Assembly: GCA_000337115.1 (NCBI GenBank)
Contig: AOIR01000053.1
Coordinates: 84,636-148,635 of the forward strand
Origin: Natrinema thermotolerans DSM 11552
Lineage (GTDB): Archaea > Halobacteriota > Halobacteria > Halobacteriales > Natrialbaceae
Length of the DNA: 64,000 nt
Reading direction: 5' to 3'
Below, piece by piece: positions 26,388-37,261 of the stretch. Positions within the stretch are counted from its first letter, which is position 1; the number at the start of each line of letters is the position of its first letter. Below the pieces are notes generated by a model. The model searched no databases and had not been told where the DNA came from. It saw nothing but the letters and a program-made list of their open reading frames with translations. The position numbers and the translations under genes are program-made.

Positions 26388-26461
26388 GGTGCGACCGCCT
26401 CGGCGTTCATGCGGGAGTCATTCAGTAGCGGACGGGAAATAGCTGCCGTCGTCCGACGGCG

Positions 26462-26743
26462 TTACTCCATCCGGATGTCCGTTCGCAGCGTCACGAGGAA
26501 GTAGGCGAAAAGAGCGAGCGTGATGCCGCCGAACACCTGCGAGTCGATCGAGAGGTAGCCGTCGATCTGGTACAGCAAGACGCTAGTGATCGCCAGCACG
26601 ACGATGGCACCGAGCGTCCGCCAGCGTTCGATCGTTTTCTCGACGGCGATCCCCGCCGTGGACTTCTCGACCGCATCCGACGCCTTGCGGATGTTCTCGA
26701 GCCCCGCGCTATCGGATTTGCGTGATGTGGTATCTCCACTCAT
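26462..26743 (-). CDS. Small two-segment membrane protein, unknown
   Basis: A 93-residue protein with a polar, helical N-terminal 40 residues followed by two hydrophobic segments (about 43-61 and 70-86) joined by a short loop, LYQIDGYLSIDSQ. The C-terminus RTDIRME is charged. I recognise no named family. The ATG at 26743 has a TATA-like element about 28 bases upstream. It is followed by the RDD gene. Confidence 0.65.
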   Translation of the reverse strand: MSGDTTSRKSDSAGLENIRKASDAVEKSTAGIAVEKTIERWRTLGAIVVLAITSVLLYQIDGYLSIDSQVFGGITLALFAYFLVTLRTDIRME

Positions 26744-26767
26744 ATAGTGTCGTTATTCCCACCGAGG

Positions 26768-26775
26768 AGTAAATA
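26768..26775 (-). promoter_or_regulatory. TATA-like box for the small membrane protein
   Basis: The minus strand reads TATTTACT, centred about 28 bases before the ATG at 26743, consistent with a leaderless transcript. Confidence 0.45.
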
Positions 26776-26946
26776 TCTATGGGTGCAGGTGACACGATTT
26801 CGCCGACGGGGTTACACGGGCAGACAGGCCAGCGGCTCGGCAATGGCAATCTGCCCCGACAAAACCGGCCGACGGCGACAGCCGTCGAGTCGGCGACGAT
26901 GGGGCACGTGAAACCCGGCGGCGAGGCCGGGGACTCGAGGCGAGCG

Positions 26947-28206
26947 TTACTCCTTGAGTTCGTCGTGTCGCAGGTCCTCGTCGAACTGGAGGGTGTTCTC
27001 GATCTCGGTCTCGTCGACGTCTTCGAACGCCCAACGGGCGATCGAGCGACGGTGGACCTCGTCGGCCCCGTCGACGATACGGAACGCGCGGACGTTCTCG
27101 TAGAAGTGTGCGATCGGGATGTCCTTCCCGATCCCGTTGCCGCCACAACACTGCAGCGCGAGGTCGATCGTATCGTTGGTGACGTTCGCGGTGAACATCT
27201 TCGACATCGCGACCTCGATGCGTGCGTCGCTGCGATCGAGTTCGCGCGCGGCGTGGCGAACCATCGTTCGTGCGGCGTGCAGGCGGGTTTCGGCGTCGGC
27301 GATGCGGTGGCGCAGCGCCTGCTTGTCCTCGAGTTTCGAGCCGAACGCTTCCCGTTCCTGAAGGTAGGCCTTCGCGATCTCGAGCGAGCGCTGTGCCATT
27401 CCGGAGTAGCGCATGCAGTGGGTGAGCCGACCGCCGCCGAGGCGCATCTGGGCGATGCGGAACCCGTCGCCTTCCTCGCCGAGGGTGTTCTCGACGGGGA
27501 CGCGGACGTTGTCGAACTTCATCTCGGCGTGCCCGCCCTCGCGCTCGGTGATCCCGTGGCCGCCCAGGTGATCCACGTTGCGGACGACCTCGACGCCGTC
27601 GGCGTCACGCGGCACGAGAATGATCGAGGCACCCTCGTAGGGATGGGCGTCCAGATCGGTCCGGACCATCGTCAGATAGTAGTCCGCACCCAGCCCGTCG
27701 GAGGTCCACCACTTGTGGCCGTTGATGACCCACTCGTCGCCGTCCTTGACGGCGGTACTCTGGAGCATCTTCGGGTCAGAGCCGGCACCCACCTTGGGCT
27801 CGGTCATCGCGAAGGCAGTGGAGATCTCGCCCTGGACGAGCGGGCGCAGGTACTCCTCTTTCTGCTCGTCCGTGCCGACCATCTCGAGGGTGTGCATGTT
27901 CCCTTCCTGGGGCGCGTTGGCCCGGATCGCGATCGCGCCGATCAGCGAGCGGCCGACCTGCTCGAACGACGGCAGCATGTCGCTGAAGTCCAGTCCCTGC
28001 CCGCCGTACTCCTCGGGGACCTGGGGCGCGAACAGGTCGCGCTCCTTGGCCATCTCCCACATCTCGTGGATCTCGTCCATGGAGATCGTCTCACCCGTCG
28101 CGAGTGCCTCTCGCTCGCGTGGAATGACGACTTCGTCCATGAAGTCCTCTACGCGGCCCGCAACCACTTTTGCTTTCTCGGAGTCGTGGTACTCCATATC
28201 ACCCAT
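26947..28206 (-). CDS. Acyl-CoA dehydrogenase, ACAD10/11-like
   Basis: A 419-residue acyl-CoA dehydrogenase. Motifs: FAMTEPKVGAGSDP near residue 145, KWWTSDGLGADYY near 175, and QCCGGNGIGKDIP near 360. The catalytic position reads RIVDGADEVHRR, with Asp where short-chain enzymes have Glu, as in the ACAD10/ACAD11 branch that acts on long-chain or 4-hydroxyacyl substrates. Starts at 28206 (MGDMEYHD) or 28197 are both possible; a TATA-like CTATAG-TTTA stretch at about 28218-28235 favours 28206. The C-terminal 25 residues are acidic. It lies 127 bases downstream of the thiolase gene on the same strand. Confidence 0.92.
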   Translation of the reverse strand: MGDMEYHDSEKAKVVAGRVEDFMDEVVIPREREALATGETISMDEIHEMWEMAKERDLFAPQVPEEYGGQGLDFSDMLPSFEQVGRSLIGAIAIRANAPQEGNMHTLEMVGTDEQKEEYLRPLVQGEISTAFAMTEPKVGAGSDPKMLQSTAVKDGDEWVINGHKWWTSDGLGADYYLTMVRTDLDAHPYEGASIILVPRDADGVEVVRNVDHLGGHGITEREGGHAEMKFDNVRVPVENTLGEEGDGFRIAQMRLGGGRLTHCMRYSGMAQRSLEIAKAYLQEREAFGSKLEDKQALRHRIADAETRLHAARTMVRHAARELDRSDARIEVAMSKMFTANVTNDTIDLALQCCGGNGIGKDIPIAHFYENVRAFRIVDGADEVHRRSIARWAFEDVDETEIENTLQFDEDLRHDELKE

Positions 28207-28333
28207 AACCGCATACAGCATTGTAAAGCTATAGGTAAGGAAACGCATACATTGGCAACGAACGGGTGGCGAATCGACTACGCGTTCCGAAGCGACGCCC
28301 GCTTCCAGTCGGCTCCCGACGGCGGTCGTCCGC

Positions 28334-29482
28334 TCAGACCCGTTCGAGGATCGTCGCGACGCCCTGGCCGAAGCCGATACACATCGTCGAAAGCGCGGTG
28401 TCCTGGCCGGTGCGCTCGAGTTCGTGGGCCAGTTTGGTCAGCAACATCGCGCCGGTCGCGCCCAGCGGGTGACCGTGGGCGATCGCCCCGCCGTTGACGT
28501 TGACGTCCTCCCAGGACGCGCCGGTCTCCTCGAGCCAGGCCGCGACGACCGAGGCGAAGGCCTCGTTGACCTCGAAGAGATCGATATCGCCGACGCCCAT
28601 GTCGGCTTTCTCGAGGACGTTCTCGGTCGCCGGGATGGGGCCGCGAAGCATCGTGACGGGGTCGACGCCGACGACCTCGGTCTGGACGATGCGGGCCATC
28701 GGCTCCCAGCCGTGTTCTTCGGCGGCCGCCTCGCTGGTGATCAACAGCGCACAGGAGCCGTCGACGATCCCCGAGGAGTTGCCGGGGTGGTGAACGCCCT
28801 CGCCTTCTTCGCGGAACGACAGCGGGAGTTCGGCGAGCGTTTCCTCGTCCGTGCCCGGCCGGGGGTGTTCGTCCTGTTCGACGACGATCTCCTCCCCGTC
28901 GAGTTCGGTCTCGACGGGCGTGATCTGGTCGTCGTAGCGGCCCTCGTCCCAGGCCCGCTTCCAGCGCCGTTGGGAGTCGGCGGCGATCTCGTCGAGTTCC
29001 GAGCGCGTGAGGCCGTAGTTCTCGGCGATGCGTTCGGCCCCTTCGCCCTGCGTGGTCAGCTCGTCGAAGTACTCGAAATACGTGTCGGTCGGTGCGTCGC
29101 CGTCCGACCCCATCGGCACGCGGGTCATGTGTTCGACCCCGCCGGCGATGAGGACGTCGTGTTGGCCGGCCATGACGTTCGCGGCGGCGAAGTTCGCGGC
29201 CTGCTGGCCCGACCCGCACATTCGGTTCAACTGGACGCCGGGGACGACATCGCCCCAGCCGGCGACCATCGGCGCGAGCCGCCCGATGTTCAGCCCCTGT
29301 TCGTCGACGGGCGTGACACAGCCGTAGATGACGTCCTCGATCGTCTCCGGCTCGAACCCGTTGCGCTCGCGCAGAGCCTCGAGCGGTTCGGCGGCCAGGT
29401 CCTGCGGGTGCGTGTCGCTGAACGACCCGTCGCGTTTCCCGAACGGTGTCCGGACGGCGTCGACGATGACTGCGGAGTTCAT
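28334..29482 (-). CDS. Thiolase (acetyl-CoA acyltransferase)
   Basis: A 382-residue thiolase with the complete catalytic set: nucleophile Cys in NRMCGSGQQA near residue 87, His in AHGHPLGATGA near 336, and the second Cys in CIGFGQGVAT near the C-terminus. It cleaves 3-ketoacyl-CoA to acetyl-CoA and the shortened acyl-CoA, or the reverse. The ATG at 29482 (MNSAVIVDAVRTPFG) is the conserved family start; 15 further upstream codons are not conserved-looking. Together with the downstream acyl-CoA dehydrogenase it provides two beta-oxidation steps. Confidence 0.95.
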   Translation of the reverse strand: MNSAVIVDAVRTPFGKRDGSFSDTHPQDLAAEPLEALRERNGFEPETIEDVIYGCVTPVDEQGLNIGRLAPMVAGWGDVVPGVQLNRMCGSGQQAANFAAANVMAGQHDVLIAGGVEHMTRVPMGSDGDAPTDTYFEYFDELTTQGEGAERIAENYGLTRSELDEIAADSQRRWKRAWDEGRYDDQITPVETELDGEEIVVEQDEHPRPGTDEETLAELPLSFREEGEGVHHPGNSSGIVDGSCALLITSEAAAEEHGWEPMARIVQTEVVGVDPVTMLRGPIPATENVLEKADMGVGDIDLFEVNEAFASVVAAWLEETGASWEDVNVNGGAIAHGHPLGATGAMLLTKLAHELERTGQDTALSTMCIGFGQGVATILERV

Positions 29483-29609
29483 GACGTGGACTTGAGTATT
29501 CCGCGATCCGTCATAGAAGTTGTGCATATATTCGTGATCGACCGTGCTGGACTCTTTTCGGGGTACTCAGGATCGTCGGCCGGCATGACGAGTGCTACCC
29601 CTCCACAAC

Positions 29610-29618
29610 GATTAAATC
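29610..29618 (+). promoter_or_regulatory. TATA-like box for the SDR gene
   Basis: GATTAAATC is centred about 30 bases before the ATG at 29644 in the divergent thiolase/SDR gap. Confidence 0.4.
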
Positions 29619-29643
29619 AGATCGTGTAGTATTCGCTCGGGCG

Positions 29644-30429
29644 ATGGATTTCGGACTACAGGACCGGACCGCCGTCGTCACCGGTGGGGCCGGACGCATC
29701 GGAAGCGCAGACTGTCGACTGCTCGCCGAGGAAGGCGCGGACGTCGTCGTCCTCGACGTGGACGCCGACGGCGCAGGGGAGACCGCCGCGGCAATCAACG
29801 AGACCGCCGGGGGCGGCGAGGCGATGGCCCTCGAGTGCGATCTGACCGACCGCGCGGACGTCGCCGACTCGATGGCCGAGGTCCGCGACGCGTTCGGTGG
29901 CGTAGACGTCCTCGTGAACAACGCCGCGATGGTCGACGCCCGCTCGCGCGTCGGCGACTACGACGACGACGTCTGGGACCGCGACGTCGAGATCAACCTC
30001 ACCGGCACCTACAACATCAGCAAGGAGCTGTTCCCGCGGATGTGCGAACGCGGCTGGGGCCGGATCGTCAACATGTCCTCGATGGCCGGCTGGTACGGCG
30101 GTTTCGGCCAGTTTTCCTACTCCGCGACGAAGGCCGCCATGATCGGCGTCGGCCGGACGATGGCGCTCGAGGGGGCCCAGTCGGGGGTCACCTCGAACGT
30201 CATCGCGCCAAACATCGTCGTCGGCGACTGGGCCGACATGGATCCCGACGAACTCCGGGAGAACGTCGACGAATACTACGCCCGCATCGCCGACGCGACG
30301 CCGATGCGCCACCTCGGGACCGAGGAGGACGTCGCCAACATGGTCACGTACCTCTGCTCGGAACAGGCGAGCTACGTGACCGGGCAGGTGATCGGTGTCA
30401 CGGGTGGGATCGACCTCTTTAGCTTCTGA
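29644..30429 (+). CDS. SDR family NAD-dependent oxidoreductase
   Basis: A 261-residue classical SDR. The cofactor motif is TGGAGRIG near residue 14, a DVDADG sequence after the second strand suggests NAD, NNAAMVD lies near 90, and the catalytic residues are Ser in NMSSMAG and YSATK. The C-terminus ends VTGGIDLFSF. It is the only rightward gene between leftward acyl-CoA genes and is divergent from the thiolase at 28334. A role as 3-hydroxyacyl-CoA dehydrogenase or alcohol dehydrogenase for the same pathway is likely but not shown. Confidence 0.9.
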   Translation: MDFGLQDRTAVVTGGAGRIGSADCRLLAEEGADVVVLDVDADGAGETAAAINETAGGGEAMALECDLTDRADVADSMAEVRDAFGGVDVLVNNAAMVDARSRVGDYDDDVWDRDVEINLTGTYNISKELFPRMCERGWGRIVNMSSMAGWYGGFGQFSYSATKAAMIGVGRTMALEGAQSGVTSNVIAPNIVVGDWADMDPDELRENVDEYYARIADATPMRHLGTEEDVANMVTYLCSEQASYVTGQVIGVTGGIDLFSF

Positions 30430-30463
30430 CGGCGACCACGAACCGACTGCGGACAGTTCTCTC

Positions 30464-31912
30464 CTACTCGGGATACGCGTCGTGCCACGGCCGCTGTCGT
30501 TCGACGGCGGCGCTGGCCGCGATGACCGCGTCGTCGTCGTGTCGCTGCCCCGCGATTTGCATCCCGACGGGGAGCCCGTCGACGAGGCCGGCCGGGACCG
30601 AGGCCGCCGGCTGGCCGGTGAGGTTGAACGGCTGGGTGAGGACCCAGCCCCGATACGGTTCGATCTCGACGCCGTCGATCTCTTCCGGTTCTTGGTCGTG
30701 GGGGAACGGCGTCGTTCCCGCCGTCGCCGTCACGAGGAGGTCGTACTCCGCGAACAGGTCGACAAGCCCGTCGAGAACGTGGGTCCGCACCACGTCAGCG
30801 CGCTTGTACTCCCGCGTCGTCGGCTCCTCGGCGTCGACGATCAGTTCGACGAGATACGGCCGCAGGCGGTCGCGGTCCTCGCCGAGCGGGTCGAACCCCT
30901 CTGCCCGGAGGTTCTCGAGCAGCGACCCCCACCGCACGGTCGCCATCGTGTAGTAGGCGTCCAGTATCTCCTCGTTGTCGTGTCCCAGGTCCGGATCGAC
31001 CCGATCGACCGTTGCGCCGGCGCGCTCGAGCGCCGAGACGGCGTCCTCGAGGACCTCGCGGACGGCGGGAGCGACGGGATAGATCCCCATATCGGGGCTG
31101 AAGGCGATCTCCATCCCGTCGATCGGCCGGTCGACGGCGTCGCGGTACTCGTCCCCCTTCGGGACCGAGAACGGGTCCCGCGGGTGGGATCCCGCCATTA
31201 CGTCCAGCGAGAGCGCCGCGTCCTCGACGGTTCGGGCCAGCGGCCCGTGCGTGGAGAAGGGAGTGTGGCTTGCGAACCCGTTCGGTCGACTGACGTTCGG
31301 GATCACGCCCTGCGTGGGCTTGATCCCGTAGACGCCACAGAAACTCGCCGGAACGCGAACCGAGCCGCCGGCGTCGGAGCCGGGTGCGAGCGGGACGAGC
31401 CGATCGGCAAGCGCCGCGCCGGCCCCGCCGGACGAGCCCCCCGAGACGCGGTCGGGGTCGAACGGCGTCCCCGTCGGCCCGACGACGCGGTTGTCGGTGG
31501 TCGTCCCGAGCCCGAATTCGGGCGTGTTGGTCTTGCCGACGACGATCGCGCCCGCCGCCTTCAACCGGGCGACGAACGGCGAGTCCGACTCGGCGACGCG
31601 ATCATCGAAGAGCAGCGATCCTGAGGTCGTCCGAACCCCTTCGACGTCGTCTAAGTCCTTGATCGCGACCGGGACGCCGTGTAACGGCCCGAGCGGCTCG
31701 CCCTCGTCGATCGCCCGCTCCGCGTCCGCGGCCATCTCGCGGGCGAGGTCGTCGGTCACCGTGACGAAGGCGTTCGTCCGCTCGTTCCGTTCGTGTATTC
31801 GCTCGAGGGTCGCGTCGACGACCTCGGTCGGCGAGAACTCGCCGTCGCGGATCGCCCGCGCGAGTCCGGCGGCAGTCCGGTCTGTGGGTCCCGTTACCAT
31901 GATGCGAGTCAT
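30464..31912 (-). CDS. Amidase signature family protein
   Basis: A 482-residue amidase. The catalytic Lys is in PVAIKDLDDV near residue 80, and the Ser-rich signature SGGSSGGAGAALA near 155 and GSDAGGSVRVPASFCG near 177 supply the cis-Ser and nucleophile Ser. Late motifs LTGQPAASVPAG and GLPVGMQIAGQ are as in GatA relatives, but no GatB or GatC is near, so this is a stand-alone amidase. It may release a carboxylic acid from an amide for the adjacent acyl-CoA genes (inference). Starts at 31912 and 31900 are both possible; 31912 is used here. Confidence 0.9.
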   Translation of the reverse strand: MTRIMVTGPTDRTAAGLARAIRDGEFSPTEVVDATLERIHERNERTNAFVTVTDDLAREMAADAERAIDEGEPLGPLHGVPVAIKDLDDVEGVRTTSGSLLFDDRVAESDSPFVARLKAAGAIVVGKTNTPEFGLGTTTDNRVVGPTGTPFDPDRVSGGSSGGAGAALADRLVPLAPGSDAGGSVRVPASFCGVYGIKPTQGVIPNVSRPNGFASHTPFSTHGPLARTVEDAALSLDVMAGSHPRDPFSVPKGDEYRDAVDRPIDGMEIAFSPDMGIYPVAPAVREVLEDAVSALERAGATVDRVDPDLGHDNEEILDAYYTMATVRWGSLLENLRAEGFDPLGEDRDRLRPYLVELIVDAEEPTTREYKRADVVRTHVLDGLVDLFAEYDLLVTATAGTTPFPHDQEPEEIDGVEIEPYRGWVLTQPFNLTGQPAASVPAGLVDGLPVGMQIAGQRHDDDAVIAASAAVERQRPWHDAYPE

Positions 31913-32035
31913 AACCGTACCGAGTGAAAAGCGTTCGTCTCGGCGAACCGCAGTTGCGACCGCGAGCTGGGACGCGAACCCCCCTCCCCAACGAGCGAGC
32001 GGGGCCATCCCCTCGAGCGGAGCAGTGGAAGGCAG

Positions 32036-33256
32036 TTACTCCGTGATGCCCATCGTCTTCGCGATCGTGTTGAGCTGGATCTCGTCGGTTCCCTCGACGA
32101 TCCGCAGGATCCGCGCCTGGTGGACCAGATCCATGTAGGGGCTCTCCTCGGCCAGCCCGTTCGCGCCGTTGACCTGCACCGCCGCATCGGCGACTTCCCA
32201 AAGGACGTTCGTGGCGAACCACTTCAGCACCGACGAGTCCATGATCGTCCGTTCGTCCTGGGCCATCTTCCAGGCGAGTTTCAGTCCCGCCGCGTCGGCC
32301 GCGTAGGTCTTTGCCTTCCCCTTCGCGAGCTTCGCGGAGACCTGCTGGAAGTTCCCGATCGGCTCGCCGAAGGCCTCGCGCTCGGTGACGTACTCGCCGG
32401 CCTCTTCGAGCAGGTACTCGCTGTACCCCACGGCTTCGGCACCCAGCTCGAGTCGCCCGAGCGAGAGGAACTCCATCGCGGCGTAGAAGGCCTCGTCGAC
32501 CTCGCCGAGGACGCGGTCCTCGGGGACGCGAACGCCGTCGAGAACGATTTCGGCCTGTGACCCCTCCGCGCCGACGGCGTTGTTGTACGACCCGATCTCG
32601 TACTCGTCTTCCTCGACGATGAAGCAGGTGATACCGCCGTAGCGACCGACCTCTTCCTGTGGCGTGGTCCGGGCGAACAGTTGGACGAAGTCGGCGTAGG
32701 GCGCGTTGGTGATCCACTGCTTGCGCCCGTTGAGTATCCACTCGTCGCCGTCTCTCTCCGCGGTGGTCTCCATATTCGGCGAATCCGACCCCACGCCGGG
32801 CTCTGTCTGGCCGAACGCCGTCGACTTCTCGCCGCGGACCACGGGCTCGAGGTATTTCTCGCGCTGGTCGCCCTCGGCCTGTAACAGCAGTGGCTTCGGT
32901 CCCTCGGGGCCGGCGAGGACGTACCGCTCGAGGCCCCCGCCGTGGCTCGCAAGGTGTTTTTTCGCCCGATACCAGGTGACCGGTGAGATGCCGTCGCCGC
33001 CCGCGTCCTCGGGCAGGTTCATCGCGTAGAACCCCGCCTCGGCCGACTTCCGCCTGATCTCCTCGCGGGCCTCGAGCAACTCGTCGGTCCACCGGCCGTT
33101 CTCGTGGTGGCCCTTTCGGGGGTTGGTGTAGGTGTCGCCCAACTCCTCGACGATCGGCTCGACCTCCCGCTCGATGAACTCGTCGATGCTCTCGAGGATC
33201 AGTTCGGTCTCGTCGTCGGTGTCGAAACTCACGCCGTCTGTGGTGTTTGCTACCAT
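32036..33256 (-). CDS. Acyl-CoA dehydrogenase
   Basis: A 406-residue acyl-CoA dehydrogenase. Motifs: FGQTEPGVGSDSP near residue 150, QWITNAPYADFVQ near 183, and the catalytic Glu in RIVEGTDEIQLN near the C-terminus. The N-terminal domain carries the same extra region as the enzyme at 6567, in both cases just before an EEIR.KS.EAGFY segment, so the two are probably related paralogues. It starts 20 bases after the acyl-CoA ligase at 33277 ends, so the two are likely co-transcribed: activation followed by the first oxidation. Confidence 0.94.
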   Translation of the reverse strand: MVANTTDGVSFDTDDETELILESIDEFIEREVEPIVEELGDTYTNPRKGHHENGRWTDELLEAREEIRRKSAEAGFYAMNLPEDAGGDGISPVTWYRAKKHLASHGGGLERYVLAGPEGPKPLLLQAEGDQREKYLEPVVRGEKSTAFGQTEPGVGSDSPNMETTAERDGDEWILNGRKQWITNAPYADFVQLFARTTPQEEVGRYGGITCFIVEEDEYEIGSYNNAVGAEGSQAEIVLDGVRVPEDRVLGEVDEAFYAAMEFLSLGRLELGAEAVGYSEYLLEEAGEYVTEREAFGEPIGNFQQVSAKLAKGKAKTYAADAAGLKLAWKMAQDERTIMDSSVLKWFATNVLWEVADAAVQVNGANGLAEESPYMDLVHQARILRIVEGTDEIQLNTIAKTMGITE

Positions 33257-33276
33257 ATGAGATTTCGTGAGGTCGC

Positions 33277-34917
<1,641 letters not shown>

Positions 34918-34943
34918 GGTCGTCGCCACTATTCTGTCCAGTA

Positions 34944-34950
34944 CCTTATG
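34944..34950 (-). promoter_or_regulatory. TATA-like box for the AlkK-like ligase
   Basis: The minus strand reads CATAAGG about 30 bases before the ATG at 34917. It suggests the ligase and dehydrogenase can be transcribed apart from the CoA-transferase upstream. Confidence 0.4.
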
Positions 34951-34989
34951 ATTTGGGGCGAGACGGCGGTTGCGCCGTCGACGCGGCGA

Positions 34990-36153
34990 TTAACGGATCG
35001 CACCGCGGTCGCGAAGCGCGGCACGTTCGTCCGCGTCGTATCCCGCGGCGGCGAGCAGTTCGTCCGTATGCTCGCCGTGGCCGGGGACCGATTCGTCGCG
35101 GCCCTCGGGGGCGTTCGACCCCAGCGCCGGGAACCCGACCCGCGGCGGCGCGTCGTCGGGCCGTTCGACCAGCCCGCGGGCCTCGAGTTGCGGATGCTCG
35201 AGCGCCTCGGCGGGCGTACAGACCGGCCCGGTCATCGTCTCGTCGCTCAGTTCGTCGAGCCAGTCGTCCCGCGTGCGGGTCACGAACAGGGCCTCGAGTT
35301 CCTCGCGGACGGCTTCGAGTTCGGCCGGATCGTCCGTTCCGTGTAGGTCCGTCAGGTCCTCGCGGCCGACCTCCTCGCAGAAGGCCGTCCAGAACTTCGG
35401 CTCGAGGGCCGCCAGCGTCAGATAGCGGCCGTCGGCGGTCTCGTAGACGTCGTACCAGGGGAACCGGCCAGTAAGCGCCGTCTCACCCGGTCGAGGATTG
35501 TCGTCGGTCAGCGCCTCGTGACTGATCGCCTGCGAGAAGGAGGCGACCACGTCGGTCATGGCCACGTCGACGTACTCGCCGCCGTTGCCCAGTTCCCGCG
35601 AGAGGAGCCCGCCGACGATCGAAAACGCCGCGAACAGCCCGCCGCCGAGGTCGCCGATCTGATAGCCCGGGATCTGTGGGGCCATTTCCTCGTCCTCCCG
35701 GGTCATATCGAGTAAGCCGGCCACCCCGACGTAGTTGAGGTCGTGGCCCGCGCGCTCGGCGTAGGGTCCGGTCCCCCCGTAGCCCGACAGCGAGCAGTAG
35801 ACCAGATCCTCGTTGTACGCGACGAGCGTCTCGTAGTCGATCTCGAGCCGGTCGGCGACGCCGGGCCGGAACTGTTCGAAGACGACGTCGGCCTCGGCGA
35901 CGAGGTCGTAAAACGCCTCGCGGCCGCCCCCCGATTTCAGGTCGAGCGCGACGCTGCGTTTGCCGCGGTTGACGCTGTCGAACAGTGCGCCGACGTCACG
36001 CTCGGTCGTCGGCGGCGTATAGCGGGCGTAGTCGCCCGCATCCGTGTCCTCGACCTTGATCACGTCGGCACCCGCGTCGGCGAGCAGTTGCGTCGCGTAC
36101 GGGCCCGGCAAGAGCCGCGACAGGTCGAGTATTCGAACGGAATCGAGCTGCAT
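34990..36153 (-). CDS. Family III CoA-transferase (CaiB/BaiF)
   Basis: A 387-residue CoA-transferase. The N-terminus has RILDLSRLLPGPYATQLLADAGADVIKVED, NRGKRSVALDLK follows near residue 63, and the catalytic Asp is in AGHDLNYVGVAG near 140. Such enzymes move CoA between acids through an aspartyl-CoA intermediate (formyl-CoA transferase, CaiB, alpha-methylacyl-CoA racemase relatives). The racemase branch is a possible alternative, as it shares this fold and length. It lies in the leftward block with a ligase, two oxidases and an amidase. The partner acids are unknown. Confidence 0.92.
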   Translation of the reverse strand: MQLDSVRILDLSRLLPGPYATQLLADAGADVIKVEDTDAGDYARYTPPTTERDVGALFDSVNRGKRSVALDLKSGGGREAFYDLVAEADVVFEQFRPGVADRLEIDYETLVAYNEDLVYCSLSGYGGTGPYAERAGHDLNYVGVAGLLDMTREDEEMAPQIPGYQIGDLGGGLFAAFSIVGGLLSRELGNGGEYVDVAMTDVVASFSQAISHEALTDDNPRPGETALTGRFPWYDVYETADGRYLTLAALEPKFWTAFCEEVGREDLTDLHGTDDPAELEAVREELEALFVTRTRDDWLDELSDETMTGPVCTPAEALEHPQLEARGLVERPDDAPPRVGFPALGSNAPEGRDESVPGHGEHTDELLAAAGYDADERAALRDRGAIR

Positions 36154-36240
36154 GGTACCACGTCCCGATCCGGTCCCAAAAGTCTACTGTCGGCGGTCGG
36201 TCAGGGCTGTGGCCCCGCAGCCGTGATCGGCGCGAATCGC

Positions 36241-37173
36241 TCAGTCGTCGCCCTCGAGTGCCACCAGGTCGTCGACGTCCGGAATGTCGGCCGCGGCGTC
36301 GGTGATCTGTTGCATCCGGTCGGTGTGTTTCTCGATCGCGTACTCGGCCAGTTCGCCGGACTCGAGGCCGCGGCGATCCGCGGGGTCGTCGGGCTGGAAC
36401 CGCTCGTCCTCGGTGATCCCCTGGACGAGCGGGAGCAGCTCCTCGACGGTCTCCTCGATGAGGTGGGGGTCGACCCCCTCGGCGATGAGCTTCTTGAGCT
36501 GGTTCATCCCGAAGCCGACGTGGCGGCCCTCGTCGCTGCGGATCTTGGTGAATCCCTGGACGAGCCCCGGCAGATGCGGCAGCCCCTCGAACTCGCCGCC
36601 GTAGGAGGTCTGCATCCCGTAATAGCCCGTCTGTGCAAGGATGCCCTCTACCGTGAGGTGATAGTGACAGTACGCTTTCGCCCTGTTTTCGGGTGTGTCC
36701 TCCTCGAGCAGTCGGAACTGCGCTTTCCGATTGCGGTCGAACAGCTCGATGTAGGGGTCGTTGAACCACCGCTCGTGGCGCGGGTTCGATCGCTCCCAGC
36801 CCAGTTCGTCCTCGACCGTCCAGATGACCTCTCGCCAGTAGCGATCGAAGAAGTCCGCGTGCTTGGCCTCCTCGTACAGTTGGGTCGTCAGGAACAGCTG
36901 GTCGTCGATGTCGTCGAGGACGGCCCCCAACGGCGCGAGATCCTCGGTGACGGCGTCTTCCCCCGCGCCGAACTTCGCGATGCCGTTGAGGGTGCCATAC
37001 CACGACTCTCGGTCGTAGCCGTCCGTCTCCTCCATGAACGCGAGTAAGTTCTCGACGTCTCGCTCGAGGGCGATCTCGCCGGGGTCCCAGTGGCGCTCGA
37101 CCGCGTTGCGGTAGTAGCGGTTCGATCGGGACTCCCGGTCCATCATCTCGGTTGGCGTGTACTCAGTTGCCAT
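36241..37173 (-). CDS. R2-like ligand-binding oxidase (R2lox), Mn/Fe type
   Basis: A 310-residue ferritin-fold protein of the ribonucleotide reductase R2 family. The visible metal ligands are Glu72, Glu102, His105, Glu176, Glu215 and His218 (motifs GEDAV, EEAKH, TVEG, DEGRH). Val75 and Tyr171 sit at the Glu+3 and Glu-5 positions that form the Val-Tyr ether cross-link in characterised R2lox proteins. No NrdA-like gene is near, so this is not a reductase subunit. R2lox binds a long-chain fatty-acid-like ligand next to a Mn/Fe pair; its natural reaction is unknown. Placement among acyl-CoA genes fits a lipid substrate. It has its own TATA box. Confidence 0.88.
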   Translation of the reverse strand: MATEYTPTEMMDRESRSNRYYRNAVERHWDPGEIALERDVENLLAFMEETDGYDRESWYGTLNGIAKFGAGEDAVTEDLAPLGAVLDDIDDQLFLTTQLYEEAKHADFFDRYWREVIWTVEDELGWERSNPRHERWFNDPYIELFDRNRKAQFRLLEEDTPENRAKAYCHYHLTVEGILAQTGYYGMQTSYGGEFEGLPHLPGLVQGFTKIRSDEGRHVGFGMNQLKKLIAEGVDPHLIEETVEELLPLVQGITEDERFQPDDPADRRGLESGELAEYAIEKHTDRMQQITDAAADIPDVDDLVALEGDD

Positions 37174-37196
37174 ACCACATACTACTCGTCGCGGCT

Positions 37197-37204
37197 ATTA
37201 AATG
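37197..37204 (-). promoter_or_regulatory. TATA box for the R2lox gene
   Basis: The minus strand reads ATTTAATA, centred 27 bases before the ATG at 37173. It supports this start and a separate transcript from the permease upstream. Confidence 0.6.
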
Positions 37205-37261
37205 TGCAGTCCCTGTCACGCGGATCGAGTCCGTCGGGGTACCCGGACGCCGCTCGAGCGG

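Noticed and set aside
36241..37173. Annotation as a ribonucleotide reductase beta subunit
   Set aside because: The Glu-first ligand set plus the Val-Tyr pair fit R2lox, and no reductase large subunit is nearby.
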